A stretch of 64,000 nucleotides of DNA from Heterocephalus glaber (GCF_000247695.1 NW_004624843.1:4990604-5054603); one strand, 5' to 3'; counted from the stretch's first letter, positions 33,330-44,876 are shown. A program made the numbers and translations. The notes: generated by a model not told the origin, from the sequence alone.

Positions 33330-34781
33330 AAACAGAGTCATCAGTGACTATCCCAGAAAAGCTATTTGCCCAAGGTTTGGGTTGCTATGGAAAAACCAGT
33401 CCTCTTACTCCCTGACTTGACCAGCTTCTTTGAGATCAAAAACTGAAATATCAACTATTGAAGTAGCATGTACTTGTAATTTCTTCTTCCTATTCTTTCC
33501 TGAATTACCTTGTTCTGCAAAAAACATTGGCAGGATATGTTATGGAACAAACAAATCAACAACTTATGTGGTATTTTTCCCCCTCTCCAAGGTTGTAAAA
33601 AGTGTTCTCGAAGCATCTGATGATTTTGGAATCCTGAATTATGGGTCTGAAATAAAAGATGAACTCAGATAAAATTGTCTCTCTCTTATGATGGAGAGGT
33701 CACTTACACTGGGAGAGTGTGTGTGGATGTCTTTTTGAATGGCAGTGAAGATTCTGCTTTGAGTGGGTGGTGGATTGAGGTGTAGATGGAAAAGCAGAGG
33801 GTTGATCCTCTGAAGCCCCAGGAGTCTGCTTGTGTCGGCACTTCAGAGTGTGCCTAGGATGGCAGAATCTGGCTTGAAGCGGGGCCTTAGCTAAGGGGCA
33901 GCCATCTTAAAAAGGGGTTATATATTTATATTGGCTGTGGAAATGTCTAATTGATGATTAGTGTTACTCCCTCTTAGCTCTCTGGAGTGAACCCTACAGT
34001 CCAGAAACTCCAATTTAGTTGAATAGGAGTATTTTGTGGAGGAAATCCAATGTAGCAAGTGAAAATTTAAAATTTTAAATGTTCAGAGGTGTGTATGTGC
34101 TGCTTTTGTTCATAAATGTTTTACACACTTCTGGTACAGAGCCTGACAGCCTCTTTCCTGGGGAGATGTGGTTTCAGATTCTTGGGTGGATGTGCACTTT
34201 ATAAGATTTTAAAGAAAGTTTTTACTTAAAAGACTTTTAAGTACTTTGCTCTTTATATAATGTCATTAAGACAAGCCAGGAAAATCAGGATTGGGTATTT
34301 ATTTATTTAATAAATACAATGTCTTTTCCACCATTTTGTTATGGCTTGTAGCAAAGTACTTTTAAAAGTTAGCATTTAGTTTGATTCTGTCTTATTTCAG
34401 CAGCTGTGCATAATAAACTAACCTATCTCTAGTTTTCATTGTGGGCTGGGGCAGTATTTAACCTCTACGTTTTTGCCATTTTGATGCACTGCAGTTAAGC
34501 TTAATTCAGCATCATTTGATGCTCTCCATGACGTTTAGCAGGTGAATGACGTTAACAGATCAAGTGCGGTGCTCAGTGTGTGCGAACACATGGGTGGGAG
34601 ACGTGACTGGCCTCACCAAGTCCCCAGCCCCTATGGCCGTTCCTCTTTTGTAAGGGAAACACTGAGGGGTTCAGGGTGTCCAGGAATTTTTTCTGGTCTG
34701 AATTTAAAAGCCTCTGTCTTTTAATGGATGTGCATCTAACTGGTTCCTCCTCTTCTCTCTTTTTCTCTCTTTCTAATTTAG
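33330..34781 (+). other. Repeat-poor end of intron 6
   Basis: No named repeat. It ends in the strong exon 7 polypyrimidine tract (34748-34776). An 80-codon frame near 33430-33672 ends at a stop and has no recognised domain. Confidence 0.5.
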
Positions 34782-34882
34782 GAAAAGATGATGCTAGTGC
34801 ACATGTTACAAAAGACGAGAGCACCCCCATGTCACCAGACACCAGAGCTCTGTCAGAGAAGTCGCTGCAGAGATCAGCCAAG
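34782..34882 (+). CDS. DIS3L2: DIS3L2 exon 7: linker before CSD2
   Basis: Its first two bases complete the glycine codon begun by exon 6. It then reads [20 protein letters not shown] and [13 protein letters not shown], 33 codons, ending in phase 0. [13 protein letters not shown] is identical to the human protein as I recall it, and the 101-nt length equals human exon 7 (c.602-702). It encodes the end of the acidic flexible linker and the first residues leading into the second cold-shock domain. The acceptor (ttctctctttctaatttag) is strong. The donor (aag|gtcatt) is poor: +3 is C and +5 is T. Read-through into the intron stays open for 41 codons to a TAA at 35006-35008. The segment STPMSP carries two proline-directed S/T sites not in the remembered human sequence. 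Confidence 0.93.
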
Positions 34883-36169
34883 GTCATTGCCTACAGATTT
34901 ACCCATTTGTCCACTGGCTATCGCCTGAGCAGCAGCTGGTCTCTTAGGCAGTTCAGCTGGGACTGTGGTGATCAGTCAATCAGAAATGTCAGTAGAAGCA
35001 GGAAATAAGGAAAAGTGAATGTTTTTTGTAACTTTAAACCTGTGTATTCATTTGCCTACATTTGGATAAAGGGCCAAGGCCCTTTTTTGTGTGTGGGTAT
35101 GTTTGGAGTTTTGCATTATCTTTCTTGCTTAAACCCTACTCATGATGAGGTATTTATGACTTTTAGTTTTGGTTATTTAATTAGAGTTAAAATTTAGACA
35201 CCGGAGAAACAATATGAGTATAGATTCCTTCTGGAATCTATATTAGTTTTTGCTCCAGTTTCTTTTTAATTGTCATGCCCATACCTAATTTAAAAAATTT
35301 AAATAAGTCTCTCTTAGTTTTTCAAAAGTACTCAATTCATTATATAAGTAAAGCCCTGTTATGCTCCTATTTCATTCCTCTGACATTCAGTGGAATGCTA
35401 GTGGCAGCTTCAGATGTGGGATCAAACACAGCTGGCTCTGACTGTGCGAAGAGTTCACGGCGGCAGGAAAGGTACGAGGGCAAAGGATAGAGTGACATTG
35501 TAGTGTGAGGCTTCGTGTTCCTGAGGCAGAAGCAGGTGACCACTCGCCAGCCAGTTGGTTAAGAGAGCATCTCTCCTGCACGTATAAAGTGTAGACTGTC
35601 TGTGCATTACTGCCATTGCCCACCAGTTACCCAGATCTGTATGGCAGTGGGCATTTGGAGGGCGAACCCTGTACACAGGCAGCAGGCTAGGTGTGGAAGA
35701 TGCTAATGAATGTGTGGCCTGGGGCTGGATGGATCTGGCTCACACACCTGTTTTGTTCACCTGTTTGGTATTTAAAATACCAAGCTTACATTAAACAAAC
35801 AAACAAGTAGGGAGTGGTCACATAGAAACCTAGGCTGTAGCTTCTTTTGTCAAACATCTGGCTGTGCTGGGCCACATTCCTGAGTGACCGCAGTCGGAGC
35901 TGAGTAGCGCATCCCCTGTTCCTGGAACTGTGTTCTCTCTGTGCTCTGCCCCACAGTGGGCTTGTCTCTGCCCTCTCCCTCTCTTCCTGTGTTTTGGATA
36001 ATGTTTCTTCATGAATTCAACCTAAAATTACAAGGTAAAACAGCACTCATATGCAGAACGTACGCTGTGGCGGTGTCATTTCCACGACAACCAGCGTTGT
36101 GTGAATCACAGGGAACGCCAAGCTGCTTTATACATTTTTGTGCTGTCAGAAATTAAATCATGCAGCTTG

Positions 36170-37420
36170 GACTTAAGGTTCGGACAAGATAGAATAGATA
36201 TGTTGTTTTGCTCCTCCCACTAAGTACAACTAAAAGCCCTGGAAAACAAGAGGTGACCAAAGGAGAGCCCTGAAAGAGGAAAAGAGGAAGGCACGCGAGG
36301 TGGGGACCCAGAGAGGGAACCCCTAGCCACAGGACCTTGCAGCCCACGTGAGAAGGTGACCCAGGCCCAGGGTTTCTGACTCCCAGCTGAGCAGCAGGAG
36401 ATGGCCAGCTTACTCACTCCTCTCACTGAGGGCAGTTGACTGGGAGTTGTGGGACAGTTGGTGGCCTGGAGAAGGCTCTTCTTTTCCCTCAGGCTGAGGA
36501 CTTCTCTCGCCACCAAGAGACTGTAGGCATCTAAGTGGCTGTTACAAGGGACAGCCCACCACAGGAAGTGCCAGCCCAGGAAGCCTTTGTTTCTGGGCCA
36601 GAGACCCCTTTCTCCCACCCAGAAGCCCCAGACAGCCTGAGGACATCAGGAGAAAGGGTCTTGTCACAGCAGCAGCTCGAACTGGGAAGCCCCTGTGTCC
36701 TCCCCCAGAGCTACCAGGTAGCCAGAGTCCTTAGACGGGAGCTCCTATCGTGACAGGTGAGTGAGCCAGAAAACCTCTGTCCCTGTGGACCAGAGACTCC
36801 CCTCTCACCCCCAGAGAAACAGGGCAGCCAGGTAGCACAAGTAAGGGAGGTCCTGCCACAGCAGGATCCCCACATGGACAACCTCTTCATCCTCCCATGT
36901 GTTCAGGTGGCCTGGCCGAGGAATGAACCTTCCCCCTACAGGCAGTGCCAGCAGAGACAAGTGGCACCATATAAAACAAACATATCAAAGGGTCCTGCAG
37001 TGCCTCTGAAAACAATTGTTGTTGGAACTTTGGCCACCACAGCAGGCTAGGACTGACACTCCAAACCTCAATAGGGTGACTGCCTTCTAAAATGAAAGAT
37101 TTAAGTGGCAACTGTCCAGCCACAGCCAGAAACTCTTCATCAGACCAAGAACCAGGAAGATCGAGACCGAGTGAGAAAAACATTTAAGGGACCTGCACAG
37201 TTGTGGTTATCTGATAAGGATTGTGCAGTGGCCATCGGAAGGGTGCTCACAAAACAGTGGACAGGTCTCTGAAACAGTTGAGAAAGTGGAAAATCTCAGC
37301 AAAGAACTACAAGTTACACCTTACAAAGAGTCATTTGTATCTAATAACATTTAAGCAATTACTACGTGGTTCACGTGAGAAAAATATAATGTGGAACAAA
37401 TACTAGGACCAGTACTTCCT
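36170..37420 (+). mobile_element. Old L1M 5' region, sense
   Basis: Sense L1M 5'UTR-like sequence: 'aagtacaactaaaagccctg', 'aggaagcctttgtttctggg', 'gctcctatcgtgacag'. It passes into an ORF1-upstream portion with 'gttatctgataaggattgtg' and 'gagaaagtggaaaatctcag'. The rest of the element is absent, so this is a 5' fragment, unlike the usual 3' fragments. It contains imperfect tandem units. Confidence 0.7.
36574..36955 (+). repeat. Two imperfect tandem units of about 191 bp
   Basis: Unit 1 (from about 36574) and unit 2 (from about 36765) share the order 'gcctttgtttctgggccaga' / 'acctctgtccctgtggacca', then 'gacccctttctcccaccc' / 'gactcccctctcaccccc'. They next share 'ccagacagcctgag' / 'cagggcagccaggt', then 'gtcacagcagcagctcg' / 'gccacagcaggatcccc'. 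They lie within the old L1 5' region and resemble repeated 5'UTR monomers. Confidence 0.7.
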
Positions 37421-37706
37421 TGCTAGAGTCTGACATATCTTCCTAAGACACAGGGTCTGATTAGAAAAGCACTTTGCTCTCATTCATCCATGTATTATTG
37501 CATAGTTTTTTGGGTATAAATGCTGATTGGGTACTTGTTGCAATGTCGATAGAAATTTCTTAGTCACAGAACATCAGGAGCAGGCACTTTATGGTGACCT
37601 CTGAAAGTCCCCCAGGCCCAGCTAGTTGGTCAGATAACACCCTGCTGCCTTCACCTGATACCTAGTTCTGTAGTAAGCAGGCCTGACTTATCTTTGGTGT
37701 CTGCAG

Positions 37707-37954
37707 GTGGTTTACATCTTGGAAAAAAAGCATTCCCGCGCAGCAACTGGCATCCTCAAACTCTTGGCTGAGAAGAACAGTGACCTGTTTAGGAAGTACG
37801 CCCTGTTTTCTCCCTCAGACCACCGAGTGCCTAGGATTTATGTACCTCTTAAGGACTGTCCCCAGGACTTCGTGACCCGGCCCAAAGATTACTCCACTAC
37901 CCTCTTCATCTGCCGCATTGTGGACTGGAAGGAGGACAGCAATTTTGCCCTGGG
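37707..37954 (+). CDS. DIS3L2: DIS3L2 exon 8: second cold-shock domain
   Basis: Phase 0 start after 'tctgcag', reading [20 protein letters not shown], then [20 protein letters not shown], and on to [18 protein letters not shown] plus two bases (GG) of the next glycine codon. It is nearly identical to the human protein as recalled ([35 protein letters not shown]), and 248 nt equals human exon 8 (c.703-950). By comparison with DIS3/Rrp44 (RVVGIIKRN..., then PRIRIE) this is the oligonucleotide-binding fold of the second cold-shock domain. Together with CSD1 and S1 it forms the RNA funnel leading to the RNB active site. The donor is gg|gtaggt, and an in-frame TAG overlaps it at 37956-37958, so retention of the intron would terminate at once. 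No disabling change is seen. Confidence 0.96.
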
Positions 37955-40567
37955 GTAGGTGATCTCTGGCAAGAAAAACTCAGTTTAGATGGCCTTCAGG
38001 TGACCTTTTTGTGTATTTATTAAAGCCATGGTACATGCCGTAGTTTGGTCCTGATTTTTCAGAAATTTGGCCTAGCTGCCACTTTAACTCGTTGCCTGTA
38101 GGTTCTCTGAATTCCCAACCAGTCACCTTTTCATTTTTGTTTTTTGTTTTTGGCCTAAAATACAAGCACATTTTGAGGCTCTGCTTCTGTCCTATTATGT
38201 TGTGAATTCTCTCCATGCAGAGAATTCATTGTATCAGACAGCCAGACCTTTCCTTTCTGACACTTGGGTTAAATTAGGCTAAGTCCTATTTTAGGCATAT
38301 TTCGGGGACCTCTGGCTTCTTTGCTTTAAAATGTGAATATGAAGCAATGTTTGAAGGATGGTATTTTTTGATATTGAGCTTCCAGTCAGTCTGATTAATG
38401 CTGAAGTTTCACCTGTGGCCTTGAAAACTAAATTTTCCTACTGTGTGTAGGGAAGAGTGCCATGTTTTGGGGTTGGCTGTCATTTCAACTTGTACATATG
38501 TATGCCACAGTCCTTAGAGCATCAAGGATGGTCTTTTCACTTTGAAGAAAATGCTGTGCCTTTTTCTCCTTATAACATACCCTTGTGGAAGGAAAAATCA
38601 TAGTGTTTTAGCTGTATCTTTAGGCCTTTGTTAGAGATGGGTCTGGTTTTTTGCTTCAGAGGAAATGAAAACAAAGGTATATAACCTACAAGAGTCTCTT
38701 CTGACATTCACTTCCCTTCCAGTTTAGTGACTTGCTTGTTGGTCATCTGCCGTGTACAGGGGCAGGGCACCGTCCCGGACGTGTTCTGTTGTGAGAGCCA
38801 GCACTGGGCGGAGGGCTGCAGTGTTCTGCGCTTATCAGGTGTATTTTACACTCAGCCCCTTCTGCCTCTAAGGGGGCCAGATCAAGTCTGTGTGTCATGC
38901 TGGTACAACTCAGGTGACGCCACCCTATGCCACTCTTCAGTTATGTGACAATCGAGGTGATTTATCTGATCTCAGAACCACTTGGGAACCGTAGCACTTC
39001 TCTTTTGCTCCAGGCGATATGACTGCAAGGTCGACATTGTTGAACCCAACTTATAGCCAACAGTGACTTCAGCTCTTGAGCCCTAAATAGTCCTCCTCTC
39101 AGGCTTGCCAGTTTCTCACCAGTGAATCAAAAGGCCGATGATGGCCATGCCACCTGGCCCTGTTGATCGTGCTGCCACACTGCATTTGGCAGTGCGAGGG
39201 AAAGACTTTCACATCGGGGAAGGAAGTCCAGCCTTGGTTTTTATCTGCCTCTCTGCCAGGTCCCATTGTGCTCTCCTGATTGGGCTGCTTCCGTAGCTTT
39301 CAAGTTGGAAGGGCGTATCCGTGAAATCTTCATGGTGTGGGTTTTCCTTAGGACTGAATAGCCTTGGTGGTTCTTGTACAGCTGAGCTTACTTCATTCAG
39401 AGCCCTTGCCTGGGTGAAGGTGGCAGCAACCAAAGAGGGAGGGGCCTTGAAGCCTAAAACATGTCTGCTGGATGCAAGGAAAGCATATGTCATTTTCAAA
39501 ATAAAAATCTGAAGATGATCATGTGTAGATGAAGAACTGCTTTTCTCTACCTTCTTAATATAAGATATGAAAATTGTCTTTTATGGAAATATTCCTTTTA
39601 AAAATCTGTGTGGAAAAGAGAAAATTTATTTTAAGAAATAAAGTGTGTCAGGCTTTCATGATGAGTTCTCAGATAACATCGTCACACTAAGGATAAGAGT
39701 TGCAGCTGTTGAGCACGTTGGTGGTCGCCTTGCCACTTTGTTCTGGCTATCAGTTACTGATCTTTAGGAACTGAGGTCACTGTGTCCTACTCTGCACATG
39801 CTGTGCTGTGACTGCCTAGCTTTCCTTCCTCTCCTCTGCCCAGGAGCCAGAGGGGTGTGTGCGCGCGTGTGTGTGCGTGTGTGTGTGTGTGTTTGTGTGT
39901 TTGTGTGGTCAGCTTCCACATAAACTGTGCCTAAAACAACTTAGCTCAGGTGGCCTCCTTCTGAATTTCCTCTCTGCCCCTACACCTCTGTTCTTAACAG
40001 TACTGTACTGAATTTCCTACGCCTTTGTAATTGCTACTGATTATTCAAGTCCCGTGTTATTTACCTCTTCTGTAGTTAAATTCAGTTCACCAGACAGGTT
40101 TTGATCAACTACGTGTAAGGCACTATGCTGTACTATCCGAGAACTACAAAGATAAACAAGCTATGGTTTCTTCATTCCAGGAAACTATAATCTAACACAG
40201 AAAGGCTTGTACATAAATGTCACAGGGATAATTTGATTCGAAGAAATGAAATCTCACTTGAGCTAATTTAAATACAAGTAGGGACTATTATGAGAAGCTG
40301 GTGGTTCTCTTAAAACCCAGGGCAGGACATGGAGGAAGTTTATGAGAACCTCAGAACTAACAAGGCGGCAGAGGAATCAGAGCTTCTCCTCAGCATCTTG
40401 ACCAGCCCAGCCACGCACACAGCTCTCCTCTCAACTTCCTTCTGGGGTGAGCTGGGTTGTTCTGCCCCCTCTCTGCACAGTAACAACCCCCCCCCCCCAA
40501 GTCTAGATCATGTCACAGAATTCTTGGGGTAGGAAATCTTATTGATCTAGTTTAAGACTGGTATTTT
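37955..40567 (+). other. Repeat-poor stretch after exon 8
   Basis: No gene. A GT microsatellite lies at 39854-39908. At 40095-40215 'tgtaaggcactatgctgtac' and 'gaaactataatctaacacag' recall the old 'tgtgccaggcactgtgctag' repeats. Opposite-strand frames near 39209-39512 are mutual shadows. Confidence 0.5.
39854..39908. repeat. GT microsatellite
   Basis: (GT)n with GC and TT interruptions, ggtgtgtgcgcgcgtgtgtg and onward, about 55 bases; alternating purine-pyrimidine over most of its length. Confidence 0.9.
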
Positions 40568-40584
40568 CTGGGGTCAGTAGTTTT

Positions 40585-40669
40585 TTTTTTTTTTTTGGTA
40601 CCAGATTTCGAACTCAGGACCTTGCACTTGGGAGGCAGGCACCAGAACCACTGAGCTAAATCCCTGGCC
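40585..40669 (-). mobile_element. ID-type SINE
   Basis: Antisense copy, 16-T run. Exact 17-base target-site duplication ctggggtcagtagtttt at 40568-40584 and 40670-40686. The GGTACC-proximal part is altered (ggtaccagatttcgaac). Confidence 0.93.
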
Positions 40670-41269
40670 CTGGGGTCAGTAGTTTTCACTAGAGGCGGAA
40701 TCCTGACTTCTATGACCTGCTACCCAATGCATCAGGACCATGGGACTCAACTGTCTGGGAGGAAGCGTGAATAAAACAGATGAATGGAATGTACCACCTA
40801 ACTGAACTACCACTAATAGTACCAAGCAGAGAATTGTATGATTTTCCATAGGAATAAAGACTCTGGAAGTTTAGAAGAGGTAGGTGACGGGGGAAATCTA
40901 GGATCATTTCTGAAGAGCAGAGGTCTCTTTGCCAAAAGATCTCTCCGACTGAGAGTGCAGAGTGGAAGAGTGGACAGGAAGGGCCAGGACTGGTCGACAC
41001 AGCCACAGGGTACTGCAGGAAGACAGAGGAGGTGGGAGGACTGAAGCAAAAGGCCTGCCGTGGAGGAAACGCGAGTGAAAAGGTTCAAGGAGGCTAAGGT
41101 CAGTTCTCTCAGATTTGATAGCCAATTAGAATCTTAGGATCATAGATGACCTTTCAGGCCCCTGACTTGGGTGAGAGGGCAGATGTGGGTGTCAACTTAA
41201 CTGTGATTTACCAAGAACAGGCTCAGCTCCCCCATGCACTTTACTTCTGCCTTAGTGCTTGCAGATTCC

Positions 41270-41560
41270 CCAGCTAATGGGTTTGTTCATGGCTCCAGAC
41301 CTTTGCGCACACATGACACTTCTTTTCCTAGCTGTGGCTTTCTCCTCTCTCCAGTGTTTGCTTGGTGAAATGCTCAACTTTTAAACTCAACTCAGTTGCC
41401 CACTCTAGTCTTCCTTGGCTCCCGAGCCTTCCTTGTGGGTGCTCCAGTACCTTCTAATGATACTTTGAATCTAGCTCTGGTGTGTTTGGATTGCATTGCT
41501 TACTTAAGTGTTTTACTTGGCAGTGAGCTCCTTCGGGACAAGGATACCCAGTGAACATCT
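41270..41560 (+). repeat. L2 3'-end relic
   Basis: 'gctccagacctttgcgcaca', 'gcttggtgaaatgctcaact', 'cttccttggctcccgagcct' and 'cagtgagctccttcgggaca' follow the L2 3' order (cctttgcacatgc, tgctcaaatgtcacc, aggccttccctgacc, gtaagctccatgaggg). Confidence 0.6.
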
Positions 41561-44023
41561 GCTGACTTGTCAGATGAGTAGACGGAAATGAAGTGATGGC
41601 CCTGAGGTCCTGAGCCAGGTTGATGAGGAAGATGAACCATAAATCAAGCTAGAAAACTCAGAGGAGTAATTTGGAACAGAAAATGATGAGAACCAAGGTT
41701 CTCTGACTTCAAAATCAGCCCTCCATAGCAGCACACAACTAGTATATAAATCAGATGGTGAACACCAGAGAAGAAGGTACATATGTTTAATAAAAAGTTT
41801 GACTCGCAGGCACTCATTAATGGAACCTGTGCTGTCTCTAGCTTTGGAGGGGTTTGCAAGGAGTCTGCAAGGCCTCACCTCCTCCTCCTCACTGTAAACC
41901 CCGCCCCCGGTGGTGCCTTGGTGACCCAGTGAAGGGGAGCTCATGGTTAGGCACTTGCTTCCCATCTTCCTCTTGGAATTGTCATGAGATCTCACTTGAG
42001 CCTTTTTCACTTCTCTGTGTATTGCATCAACCACATTTTCCTGAATTTCATTTTTTTTCATGCTACGAAAACCCCCAAAGTAGTCTGTTCTTAGTGAGCC
42101 CTGCCTGGGTTTTAGGGATGCTTCTTGTCATATATCACAACTTATTTAGTGTTTTTAATATTTAGTATTAGACTTTAATCCTAATTAAAAAGCCACATTG
42201 GCTTCCTCCCTGGAATGATTTGCAATTATATAATCAGATTTTAAGAGCTTCCCTATCCTCTTAAATCATTTTTTAAAACTCTCATAGTGGCCATTCAAGC
42301 CTTTATTTTCTCAGACCTTTGTGAAATCTTCTATCCTAAATCTGAGTCCCAGTCTTCCTTTCTAAGATGTTGTAAGCATGGATATATCATGGTGACTTTC
42401 TCCTAGATCTGTCATTGGTTTCTTTTTTCGTACGTAAGGATAAATCTTGAAGAAAATGAAGTTTATAGCAGCTTCTGTGAGAAACATAATAGTGTTTTTT
42501 CGGCAATACTAAAGGGAAGACATATGACATGAGCTGACCTAGAGCAAATTGACATCTTGTCATTTTTATTTAGCAGTCTTCAGTGGCATTGAGAGCCAAG
42601 GGAGGGGAGAAAATGGACTGGTCAGTGTAAGTATAGCAAGAACAGGAAATTAGGAGTTGAACCTGGGATTGCCTAGGCCTAATGGGAGGCTGTTGAAATG
42701 GGGATTAGAGGGTGAGTCACAGTACTGCTGATTTTAATGAAAGTGAAGGACGGCAGGGTCCACTGGAGCCAGTGACTGGGCAAGATGAAAGCGGGGAAGG
42801 GAGGTTCTGCTTGCTGGTTTGTGCTGAGAAGGAAGCCCGTGGGTGGGGCCTGCTCTTGTATCTCCTTCATCTCCTGTGTTGGCGCTGTAGGGCTAGTGGT
42901 TAGATAATCAACTATGTGTTGACTGATGGGAGCAAATACTTACACTATTCTGTTCAGTTTGACAATGAATTTCTGTAGGGGGTAGATATAAATCAAAGAG
43001 GTGATCATAAATTACATTAATTAAATTAAGTTGTATTTAGTAGGAAAAGAAACCAGTGACCAGGTTGATAGAAAAAGCAAATGTGAGAATTGGTGTTTTT
43101 ATGGAGGCATTGCTTACAGGATTAGCAAACTGACAAGTAACTCTCTCCAACGATTTCCCCTTACAAAAGAAGTATTTCACCTTTCCCAGTGCATATTTCT
43201 CACTGGCAGACTCTTCTGAGCACAAAGCTGAGTTACATGACACTTGGAGCTCGCAGTACCAGGCTTAGTCCTTTTCAGGGACAGGGCTCTTGCTGCCTGG
43301 TAGACAAAAAGCAAATCAGGCTGAGGAGGGGGCTCTTTTTTGTGACTGTTGGGCTCCACCTGGTGGCTACAAGGATCAGCTTTGGAAAAAGCTACATCTT
43401 GCACACCGCTCAGAGCATCCTGGTCAAAGCAGAGCAAAAGTCAAAAGCATGGAGGGAAAAAGTCCTGGTTCAGACCTCCACCCCTAAATCAGTCCTTTCC
43501 CAGGGAGCCCTGTCTGCAGCCGCCAACGCTTCTGCCCACCTCCGTCTCCACCTGCAATTTCTAGTGCACCTTCTTAAAAGCAGTGAAGCATTGGAGACCC
43601 TCTGATGCCATCAGCCTTCTCAAACACTTGTGTGTGCCTCAGCCTCCCCTCTCCCTTCATGACAACATTGATTCACTCTCGAGCTTCAAGGCCCTCCCTA
43701 AAATCGTGCAGTATCATTGGATCTTCCTTCTGCCTTACTTTTGCTGAGGTCCCCGTTCCTTTCCTGCGGTCCCTGTCCCCTACCTTCTGCGTCACAATAC
43801 TGAGCCAGAAGAAGGGAAGGCAGGTATTTTACAGGCTACTTGTTTGCCTTGGATAGTTATTGAAGTGTTTGATTGTTTCCCACTTCTGGGTTCTCAGGGA
43901 TGCGGTACCATTTTATCCATTTGCGCGGGATTGTCACCATGGACCAATGTCGTGGGAGCTTTTAAGAGTGGTAATGATGGTGGTAATCACTGTAGGAATG
44001 TGACCTGTCCAGAGACTACTTAT
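41561..44023 (+). other. Intronic stretch without named features
   Basis: A 163-codon antisense frame (41570-42061) lacks any recognisable domain and is not called. Nothing else is supported. Confidence 0.5.
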
Positions 44024-44040
44024 AAGGTCAAGACTTTTTG

Positions 44041-44189
44041 TTCTTGTTTTTGTGAGATAGGGTCTCTCTGTGTAATTCGGGCTAGACTTGAACTCACTGT
44101 GTAGTGCAGGCTGGCCTCGAGCTTGCAGCAATCCCCCTGCCTCAGCCCCCAACTGCTGGGATTACAGGCATGCACCATAACACTTGGGT
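44041..44189 (-). mobile_element. B1-family SINE with internal duplication, antisense
   Basis: 'gagatagggtctctctgtgt' to 'gattacaggcatgcaccata' is a reversed B1. It has two related internal segments ('gggctagacttgaactcac' and 'aggctggcctcgagcttgc'), the internal duplication found in rodent B1. Target-site duplication, two mismatches: aaggtcaagactttttg (44024-44040) and aaggccaagagtttttg (44190-44206). Confidence 0.88.
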
Positions 44190-44542
44190 AAGGCCAAGAG
44201 TTTTTGAGAATATTTAGTAAAGGAAGGAGGATGAATGGTTGAGAACATTAATGTTGATGTTAAATGTTTCTGTTTGCTCTAAGACAAACAGGCTGTTTGA
44301 AGGATTGTTTTGTGATAATTTCTTCTGTCTACAGAAGATTTGATACAAATTTAACCAAAATATTATTTTAAAAATATAATTCATTGTACCATTTAAAATG
44401 ATGACATGCTTAAGGGTAATTTCAACCAAATATTTGCAATATTAGTGCATGGCAATGTAAGCAGCAAAAGAAACAAGAATTAACAGTGAATATTTTTTAT
44501 TATTTATTATAAACCGAAAATATTATTTTAAAAATAATAGTT

Positions 44543-44642
44543 NNNNNNNNNNNNNNNNNNNNNNNNNNNNNNNNNNNNNNNNNNNNNNNNNNNNNNNNNN
44601 NNNNNNNNNNNNNNNNNNNNNNNNNNNNNNNNNNNNNNNNNN
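44543..44642. other. Assembly gap of 100 N
   Basis: Exactly 100 N, the usual placeholder for a gap of unknown size. Both flanks are extremely AT-rich (attttaaaaataatagtt and ttaaaaataatttattttt), probably the reason for the break. Confidence 1.
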
Positions 44643-44779
44643 TTAAAAATAATTTATTTTTAATTACAAAGTATGTTTCACAGACAGAAGAATATATGTA
44701 ACACTTACCTAATATTTGGAAGCTGATATGAAAACCAACCCATAAAATTATCACTCAGGTTAAGAAATACAGTACCACA

Positions 44780-44876
44780 TGGGCCGGGGATTTAGCTCAG
44801 TGGTTCTGGTGCCTGCCACGCAAGCACCAAGTACGAAGTTCGATCCCTGGTACCAAAAACAAAGAACAACAACAAA
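44780..44876 (+). mobile_element. ID-type SINE, sense
   Basis: Complete copy whose A-tail contains C and G (aaaaacaaagaacaacaac). Exact 18-base target-site duplication aagaaatacagtaccaca at 44762-44779 and 44877-44894. Confidence 0.94.

Larger units (their letters stand above)
4291..34781 (+). other. DIS3L2: DIS3L2 intron 6 (30.5 kb)
   Basis: A long intron bounded by gtgagt at 4291 and ttctaatttag at 34771-34781, with a fine pyrimidine tract from about 34748. Most of it is retroposon debris, listed separately. It also holds two splice-like signals of interest, a candidate 71-nt exon at 6764-6834 and a zero-length-exon site at 7170/7171. I recognise no nested gene, and every longer open frame in it lies in a repeat or lacks coding character. 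Confidence 0.9.
34883..37706 (+). other. DIS3L2: DIS3L2 intron 7 (2.8 kb)
   Basis: Starts with the non-consensus donor gtcatt and ends 'ctttggtgtctgcag'. The first 1.3 kb (34883-36165) has no recognised element. The middle is an old L1 5' region (36170-37420). The last 290 bases hold nothing named. Confidence 0.88.

Noticed and set aside
36740..36765. cgtgacag|gtgagtg as an exon end or ratchet site in intron 7
   Set aside because: It lies at the junction of the two tandem units of an old L1 5' region and has no real polypyrimidine tract.
41570..42061. Antisense frame of 163 codons in intron 8
   Set aside because: No start context, domain or conserved motif; overlapped by another frame in the same strand.
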